Of a stretch of DNA of 64,000 bases, positions 59,453 to 64,000 are shown piece by piece. Source of the stretch: Candidatus Hinthialibacter antarcticus (lineage in GTDB: Bacteria > Hinthialibacterota > Hinthialibacteria > Hinthialibacterales > Hinthialibacteraceae); assembly GCA_030765645.1 (NCBI GenBank), contig JAVCCE010000059.1, forward strand, positions 62,001-126,000. Direction: 5' to 3'. Under the pieces are notes generated by a model. The model saw only the letters and a program-made list of their open reading frames with translations, made no database searches and had not been told where the DNA came from. A program made the translations under genes and the position numbers. Every line of letters begins with the position of its first letter. Position 1 is the stretch's first letter.

Positions 59453-60454
59453 ATGATGCTACTACCCGCATCCTATAGGAACCGTATACTTGATCCGCAG
59501 CAGGGCGCCGATCAGCTGCAAGCAGGTTATCGCCCTGCCGATCTGCATGTCCACTCATCATGTTCGTATGATGTGCTGCCGTTCCCTGACTTCCACCCGG
59601 AAGCCATTTATCAAGAGGCGTTTAAGCAGGACTTTGCGTTTATCTCGATTACCGACCACGATACGATGGACGCATACGATATTATTGGTTGGGAGCGCGA
59701 ACGTCTGGTTCCCGGCGTCGAGATCACATTGTGCGATCCGGTGCGAGTGGGGCATACCATCCATGTGAACGTCTACCAACTCAATAAGTCGCAATTCAAA
59801 ACTCTGAGCGATATCGCACAAAAAGACCGCAACATTGAGACGTTTGTTGCATTCTTAAAAGACCAAAATCTTCCCTATACCTATAATCATCCCTTCTGGT
59901 TTGTCCCCAAAGAAAAACCCAACTACCGGGCGGTCGATGAAATTATCGAACTGTTTCCGGTGATTGAATACAACATGAAGCGCGTCCGTAAGAAAAACCT
60001 GATGGCGCTTTGGCTGGCGGGCAAATATAACAAAGGCATCATCGCCTCGACGGATACCCATATCGGCAAAATTGGTCGCGCTTATACGTTGTCTCAGGGC
60101 GAAACCTTTGCGGAATATTTTGAAAACATCGCCAACTGCAACGCATATATCGTCCCGCAAGATTTGAATATTAAGAACCTGAATTATGAGATCGCCACTT
60201 GGATCGAAGTCATGTTCAGCCTGGATGACGTCGATTGGGAAAAATCGCGCATCACCGGGTTCAAAGCGGTCGATGAACTGATTAACTTTTTCGCGATGAA
60301 TACCTCCGAAGACTACCCGCGCGTGTTTCCCTTGATGGAGTCTTTTTTCCGCAAGATCGCCAAAACCGGGTTCTTTTCGCTGTTATATCTAGGCTCACAA
60401 AACTACAAAGCCCGCAAGATCCGCAAACTGTTAGAAATCCCCAACCTCGCGTAG
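59453..60454 (+). CDS. PHP-domain metal-dependent phosphoesterase
   Basis: 333 residues. PHP motifs are complete: DLHVHSSCSYD, ITDHDTMDAY, VPGVEITL, YNHPFWFVP and ASTDTHIG supply the His/Asp/Glu ligands of a trinuclear metal site. The C-terminal 120 residues are helical and unique. No signal peptide. It precedes btaA-btaB on the same strand by 77 bases, so it might release diacylglycerol or process a lipid phosphate for betaine-lipid synthesis, as PlcP does elsewhere; this is inference from position. Start ATG 59453 or 59456. The 207 bases upstream hold nothing I recognise. Confidence 0.8.
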   Translation: MMLLPASYRNRILDPQQGADQLQAGYRPADLHVHSSCSYDVLPFPDFHPEAIYQEAFKQDFAFISITDHDTMDAYDIIGWERERLVPGVEITLCDPVRVGHTIHVNVYQLNKSQFKTLSDIAQKDRNIETFVAFLKDQNLPYTYNHPFWFVPKEKPNYRAVDEIIELFPVIEYNMKRVRKKNLMALWLAGKYNKGIIASTDTHIGKIGRAYTLSQGETFAEYFENIANCNAYIVPQDLNIKNLNYEIATWIEVMFSLDDVDWEKSRITGFKAVDELINFFAMNTSEDYPRVFPLMESFFRKIAKTGFFSLLYLGSQNYKARKIRKLLEIPNLA

Positions 60455-60484
60455 CCATTCGGTTGTCAGGGTGAAGCGAATGGC
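60454..60484. repeat. 8-bp inverted repeat between the PHP and btaA genes
   Basis: GCCATTCG (60454-60461) and CGAATGGC (60477-60484), 15-base spacer, starting at the PHP stop codon. It could be an operator or a weak attenuating hairpin; no T-run follows. Confidence 0.4.
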
Positions 60485-60531
60485 GTACGATACCATTCCT
60501 CAAGCACAATTGCGCGGCAAAGGAACGATCC

Positions 60532-61755
60532 ATGAGCGTCGATTCACCAACGCTGATAAAGAATGCTGTTGAACATCACTCGGCTGTTTCTAAAAAAGGG
60601 TTTTTAGAACGGCTTTTTTCATTCTGGTTTGACGGCTTTGTTTATAACCAGATTTGGGAAGACCCCCGCGTTGATATGGAAGCGCTACGGGTTGACGAAA
60701 ACAGCCGCATCATGACCATCTCGTCAGGCGGATGCAATATTCTCAATTACCTGACCGCGAAGCCGGACGCGATCCATGCGGTTGACCTCAACCAATATCA
60801 CATCCATTTTACCACGCTCAAATTTACCGCGTTGCGCCATCTGCCCAATTACGACGCGTTTTTTGATTTTTATGGTCGCGCTGACAAACCATCGAACGTC
60901 GAAAATTACGAGCGATTTCTGCGAGACCATCTCCCCAATGAAACGCGCGAGTATTGGGACGGTTCCGCCTTTGGCGTGAATGCGCGCATCGAATATTTTG
61001 AAAAGAACCTATATAACTATGGCGCGATGGGCTTCTTCATTCGTTTCGTTCATAAACTGTGCGAATGGTTCGCCAAACATCCGCGCCTGATGTTAGAAGA
61101 GAACGATCCACAAAAACGCGAGGAACTGTTCGAGCGTGTGTATGGGCCGTTCTTTGACACCTGGATCGTGAAGTGGTTAGGGCGGATGCCGTTTATGTTT
61201 TACAGTCTGGGCATCCCGCCGCAGCAATTCGAGTTTATGAAAAAAGAATGCAACGGGCAGTTGAACGAACTCTGCCGCGAGCGCATCAAGCGCATGTGCT
61301 GCCAGTTTCCGATTGAAGAAAACTACTTCGCCTGGCAGGCGTTCGACCGCAAGTATGACGTGGAGAACCGCGTTGCTCTGCCCGATTATCTCAAACAGGA
61401 AAACTACGAGACCGTCAAAGCGGGGCTGGACAACGTCACCCTGCAACTGGTCTCGACGACGAATTTTCTCAAAGCCCAACCTGACAACAGCCTCAACCGC
61501 TATATTCTTCTCGACTCAATGGACTGGATGGACGCCGACGATATGACCGAACTGTGGACGGAAATCGCGCGCACCGGCGAACCCGGCAGCCGCGTGATTT
61601 TTCGCACGGCGTCGTTCGAGTCGCCCATCGAAACCGCCCTGCCTGATGAACTGCGCAAACGCTTCGTCTATGAAGAAGAAGCCTCGAAGGCGTGGTTTAT
61701 GCAAGACCGCTCCGCGATTTACGGCGGTTTTCACGTCTATGAACTAACGGCGTAG
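60532..61755 (+). CDS. btaA: Diacylglycerol 3-amino-3-carboxypropyltransferase (betaine lipid synthesis)
   Basis: First enzyme of DGTS betaine lipid synthesis: moves the 3-amino-3-carboxypropyl group of S-adenosylmethionine to diacylglycerol. 407 residues, DUF3419/BtaA family: YNQIWEDPRVDMEALRV at the front, then the cofactor-binding ITISSGG-type segment (MTISSGGCNILNYL), IHAVDLNQYH, and late motifs LQLVSTTNFLKA and RYILLDSMDWM. No signal peptide. ATG 60532 has AAAGGA 7 bases upstream. The next gene, btaB, starts 2 bases after its stop, the usual btaAB order. Confidence 0.87.
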   Translation: MSVDSPTLIKNAVEHHSAVSKKGFLERLFSFWFDGFVYNQIWEDPRVDMEALRVDENSRIMTISSGGCNILNYLTAKPDAIHAVDLNQYHIHFTTLKFTALRHLPNYDAFFDFYGRADKPSNVENYERFLRDHLPNETREYWDGSAFGVNARIEYFEKNLYNYGAMGFFIRFVHKLCEWFAKHPRLMLEENDPQKREELFERVYGPFFDTWIVKWLGRMPFMFYSLGIPPQQFEFMKKECNGQLNELCRERIKRMCCQFPIEENYFAWQAFDRKYDVENRVALPDYLKQENYETVKAGLDNVTLQLVSTTNFLKAQPDNSLNRYILLDSMDWMDADDMTELWTEIARTGEPGSRVIFRTASFESPIETALPDELRKRFVYEEEASKAWFMQDRSAIYGGFHVYELTA

Positions 61756-61757
61756 CC

Positions 61758-62414
61758 ATGACTGAGTCTGCCAACCATGCCGAATTGATGGACCAGGTGT
61801 ATCGCTATCAGCGCTACATCTATAACATCACCCGCAAATTTTACCTGCTGGGCCGGGACTCGTTGATTGACGAGATGAATGTGAACCCCGGCGAGCGCGT
61901 ACTTGAAATGGGCTGCGGCACCGCCCGCAATTTGATTGTATTCTCCAAGAAGAACCCCGAAGTCATTTGTTACGGTATCGACGCGTCGCAGGAGATGCTC
62001 GACACGGCGCAGAAAGACGTGAACCGCGCGGGGCTGACTGAGCGCATTGTCTTAAAACGGGCGCTGGCGGAGCAGGTTCGGTATGAAGAAATATTCAGTT
62101 TAGAACAGCCGTTCGACGCAGTGATTTTTTCATACTCGCTGTCGATGATCCCCACTTGGAAAGACGCGATCCAGACTGCGCTCGATAATCTCCGTCCGGG
62201 GGGCATGATCTATATTGTCGACTTTTGGGACCAAAGCGGTTGGCCGAAATGGTTTCAATTTATATTGCGGCAGTGGCTGGCGTTGTTTCATGTCCATCAC
62301 GAGCCGGAACTGATTGATTTTCTCAAAACGTTTGAAAACAAAGGCGCGGGCAAGATCGAGATTGACTCTATCTTTCGCCGCTACGCCTTCAAAACCCGCC
62401 TGAAAAAAAAATAA
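61758..62414 (+). CDS. btaB: Betaine lipid N-methyltransferase
   Basis: Second step: three S-adenosylmethionine-dependent methylations of the diacylglycerol-homoserine head group to give DGTS. 218 residues, class I methyltransferase: VLEMGCGTARNL (motif I), CYGIDASQEML, FDAVIFSYSLSMI and LRPGGMIYIVDFWD. The N-terminal YRYQRYIYNITRKFYLLGRD is highly typical of BtaB. It ends RRYAFKTRLKKK. The stretch encoding RRYAFKTRL is repeated exactly (27 bp) at 63616-63642. Confidence 0.87.
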   Translation: MTESANHAELMDQVYRYQRYIYNITRKFYLLGRDSLIDEMNVNPGERVLEMGCGTARNLIVFSKKNPEVICYGIDASQEMLDTAQKDVNRAGLTERIVLKRALAEQVRYEEIFSLEQPFDAVIFSYSLSMIPTWKDAIQTALDNLRPGGMIYIVDFWDQSGWPKWFQFILRQWLALFHVHHEPELIDFLKTFENKGAGKIEIDSIFRRYAFKTRLKKK

Positions 62415-62435
62415 CCCTCCTTTAGGCATCAAGCC

Positions 62436-62518
62436 GGGGAGGGCGAGGCTCCTGCCGAGCCGCATTAATGGAATACGCTATCGGTTTTACGCGGCTCACC
62501 AGGAGGTTCGCCCTCCCC
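62436..62518. repeat. Long inverted repeat (28-bp arms)
   Basis: Arm 1, 62436-62463, and arm 2, 62491-62518, are complementary at all but a few positions, with a 27-base loop. Key parts are GGGGAGGGCGA...CTCCTG...GAGCCGC. It lies between convergent genes, 21 bases after the btaB stop. This GAGGGCGAGGCTCCTGCCGAGCC type of palindrome is a recognised style of dispersed repeat in PVC-group genomes; it may also end transcription. Confidence 0.7.
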
Positions 62519-62533
62519 ATAAAAGATATGTTT

Positions 62534-63490
62534 TCACCTATTCATGCGCCTGACGATAGGCGATTCAGTGGCTGATGGTGTGAAGAAATCATCGCTGAAT
62601 TCGACATCACCATTTTTTACGTCAATTAAGGTAAACACCAATTCATCGCGAAAGCCGTCTTCAAAAAGTTTTTGACTGTGTACAACTTTTGGTACAAGCA
62701 ATCCGCCGTGGTCTTCAAAGTCTTCGCAGACAAATTGGAGAATAACCTTGCCGTTTTGAATATGTTCGCATTTTGTCCAATAGTTGGGGTTTTCGTCGAG
62801 CAGGGTGAACTCAACATGTCGGTCTCTGCTCTGCAAGGTCGGGCTTTCAACAAATAATTTTTGGACGCCGTCTTTGTTGATTAGGCGTTTTTCGTAGTGG
62901 GCCGATGGGGCAAATACGGTTTCCATGCCCGAGCCAAAGCGGGCGAAACAGCCAAAGTCAGTCCAGCGGCGGGTTAAAAAATCTCCCGTTCTGACTACGT
63001 TGTCATCAACAGTCGTCATCGTGCCATTGAGGCCGTCGTACAGGTAAAAATGTTCTGTTCCATTGGGCTCATTGGGGCGATAGACATCTTGCCGAATTTT
63101 TGTCCCATCGGATGAGAAGACATATATAGCGTCTACAGGTTGCTTTTTGATGGCCTCTTGTCGCTCCGCGATCATTTCTTCAAGGTCTTCATCTGTTACA
63201 CAAGCCCAATTTTGCTCTTCTTCGGAAGATAAAGTTTTATTTTTTCTATCTTGTAAAAATTTTTGGTATTGCTGAATCTCATCCTTGTAGTCTTCAATGA
63301 TTGAGTCGGGCATGTTGACGTCGTAGAATTCCAATACTTGGAAAGTGAGTTGTATATTCTGAACAGATTGGAATTCTTTTTGAACGGATTGAGATAATTC
63401 AAGAATGGAAGCGACTTCAGCTATTGCATTAGATTGAACAAAGAATAGCGCTAAAAAAGAAACTGAACTGAGAATCAATCTTTTATTCAT
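62534..63490 (-). CDS. Exported protein of unknown function, LolA-like features
   Basis: 318 residues with a signal peptide (MNKRLILSSVSFLALFFVQSNAIA). A helical part (about 25-110, Glu/Lys/Gln-rich) is followed by a beta-rich part with QDVYRPNEPNGTEHFYLYDG and a C-terminal FTLIDVKNGDVEFSDDFFTPS, which resembles the end of LolA-like outer-membrane lipoprotein-sorting domains common in Planctomycetes. Not secure. ATG 63490 has GGAGGGGAG upstream; a longer TTG start at 63508 is unlikely. Its codon use looks more AT-rich than that of its neighbours, and it lies between the two copies of the btaB 3' end, so it may have arrived by insertion. Confidence 0.6.
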   Translation of the reverse strand: MNKRLILSSVSFLALFFVQSNAIAEVASILELSQSVQKEFQSVQNIQLTFQVLEFYDVNMPDSIIEDYKDEIQQYQKFLQDRKNKTLSSEEEQNWACVTDEDLEEMIAERQEAIKKQPVDAIYVFSSDGTKIRQDVYRPNEPNGTEHFYLYDGLNGTMTTVDDNVVRTGDFLTRRWTDFGCFARFGSGMETVFAPSAHYEKRLINKDGVQKLFVESPTLQSRDRHVEFTLLDENPNYWTKCEHIQNGKVILQFVCEDFEDHGGLLVPKVVHSQKLFEDGFRDELVFTLIDVKNGDVEFSDDFFTPSATESPIVRRMNR

Positions 63491-63538
63491 CTTCTTTCTC
63501 CCCTCCAAATCTGTCGGTGACTAGAATATATCTCTTAT

Positions 63539-63551
63539 GGGGGGGGGGGGG
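63539..63551. repeat. 13-base G homopolymer
   Basis: Thirteen consecutive G on the plus strand, 48 bases upstream of the start of the leftward exported-protein gene. Such tracts are slippage-prone and, in a promoter, can act as phase-variable switches; assembly error in length is also possible. Confidence 0.7.
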
Positions 63552-63597
63552 TAAATATCTTTTTCTAAAATTTTTGCTATATAAGTATAGGTAACAT

Positions 63598-63743
63598 GAA
63601 ATCGACCCGGTCTTCCGCCGCTACGCCTTCAAAACCCGCCTGCGCAAAGAGGGCGAGAAGCCCGCGCCGAAGCGAAGGAAATTGTACTCACCTTGCGAAT
63701 TTTCTCACTCTCGAATCACGACGCGAAAGCCCAGCGCAACGTA
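63598..63743 (+). pseudogene. Fragment matching the 3' end of btaB
   Basis: In the frame from 63598 the peptide EIDPVFRRYAFKTRLRKEGE matches EIDSIFRRYAFKTRLKKK at the end of btaB, and 27 bases (63616-63642 with 62376-62402) are identical. It has no start, only about 15 residues of homology, and runs on to a stop at 63741-63743, overlapping the convergent FGE-like gene. It could be the original btaB 3' end, displaced by an insertion that duplicated part of it, or a relic of a second btaB copy. Confidence 0.5.
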
Positions 63744-64000
63744 GACATCGTCGGGTTGGAAGGTGCTGCGTACGGCGCTGCGGACGAATTGCGGGCCGTC
63801 TTGCCACGAGCCGCCGCGAATGATTTTTGAGCGGCCCCGCTCCGGCCCGGCGGGGTCGACTTGCGCCTCGCTGGAATAAAACGCAAACCAATCGTCGCAC
63901 CATTCCCAGACGTTGCCGAGCATGTCATAGACGCCAAAATCATTCGCCTCAAATGATCCCACCGGCGCGACGGCGGCGAAACCATCGTCACACGGGAACG
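63705..64000 (-). CDS. Formylglycine-generating-enzyme (FGE/SUMF1)-domain protein, 5' end cut by window
   Basis: Only the C-terminal 98 codons lie in the window; the frame continues past 64000. The visible part is the FGE-sulfatase/C-type lectin-like core: APVGSFEANDFGVYDMLGNV, WEWCDDWF, IIRGGSWQDG, and the end LGFRVVIRE. True FGE converts the sulfatase Cys to formylglycine using two active-site cysteines; other members of the domain family (EgtB, PvdO, kinase-linked types) do not. Here WEWCDDW has one Cys, and the exact family cannot be decided from the fragment. Confidence 0.85.
   Translation of the reverse strand, partial: FPCDDGFAAVAPVGSFEANDFGVYDMLGNVWEWCDDWFAFYSSEAQVDPAGPERGRSKIIRGGSWQDGPQFVRSAVRSTFQPDDVYVALGFRVVIRE

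Noticed and set aside
1-64000. CRISPR array, tRNA, rRNA, riboswitch, prophage or transposase
   Set aside because: No spaced direct-repeat series, no cloverleaf or rRNA-like stretch and no integrase, capsid or transposase motif was seen. A tRNA or small RNA could be missed without a covariance-model search.

Overview
The window looks like a piece of the chromosome of a Gram-negative, free-living bacterium outside the well-studied phyla. Outer-membrane parts are present (a secretin, a beta-barrel, an outer-surface-type multiheme lipoprotein). The gene style is that of Planctomycetes and nearby candidate phyla: an exported sulfatase plus a formylglycine-generating-enzyme domain, a DUF1080 protein, a CRTAC1/ASPIC-UnbV protein, a heparinase-like lyase, many beta-propellers and many c-type cytochromes. 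Assignment to a Hydrogenedentota/Sumerlaeota/Hinthialibacterota-like lineage is only a guess. I saw no rRNA, tRNA, CRISPR array, phage gene or transposase. Base composition was judged by eye only.

Layout. 0-7.3 kb: a type IV pilus/type II secretion block (PilM-PilN fusion, a TPR membrane protein, a TPR-secretin) closed by a clear terminator. 7.3-18 kb: single genes of mixed function (MerR regulator, TldD-like metalloprotease homologue, heparinase-like lyase, ICMT-like methyltransferase, sulfatase, SGNH hydrolase, small membrane proteins, a degenerate receiver domain) with several palindromic repeats between them. 18.1-28.7 kb: a tight seven-gene operon encoding a RidA-fold protein, a diheme HzsA-like propeller protein, a CRTAC1 propeller, a six-heme/YVTN-propeller/MauG-like protein, a two-component-type propeller and two periplasmic ligand-binding proteins with no permease or ATPase. 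28.7-38.1 kb: two CgeB-like glycosyltransferases, an orphan histidine kinase, a DUF1080 protein, an ABC exporter pair and another SGNH hydrolase.

38.5-59.2 kb is the centrepiece: eight multiheme cytochrome genes with 80 CxxCH motifs between them. An ArsR-type regulator precedes an 8-heme and a 5-heme protein. A four-gene leftward operon encodes an inner-membrane quinone-level complex: a 19-heme/cytochrome b fusion, an 11-heme/cytochrome b fusion, a ferredoxin-NrfD fusion and a 13-heme cytochrome. A divergent rightward operon encodes a 9-heme protein, a 4-heme protein, a beta-barrel and an 11-heme lipoprotein, the parts list of an outer-membrane porin-cytochrome conduit. Together they could carry electrons from the quinone pool across both membranes, or the reverse. 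Inserted in this locus is a sigma-54 module (AhpD-like protein, exported alpha/beta hydrolase, divergent GAF-AAA+ activator) bracketed by two nearly identical 36-bp hairpin repeats.

59.4-64 kb: a PHP-domain phosphoesterase with btaA-btaB, the two enzymes of betaine-lipid synthesis. A 27-bp exact repeat of the btaB 3' end lies 1.2 kb downstream, across an AT-richer exported-protein gene, a long inverted repeat and a 13-G tract, which looks like a rearrangement scar. The window ends inside a formylglycine-generating-enzyme-like gene.
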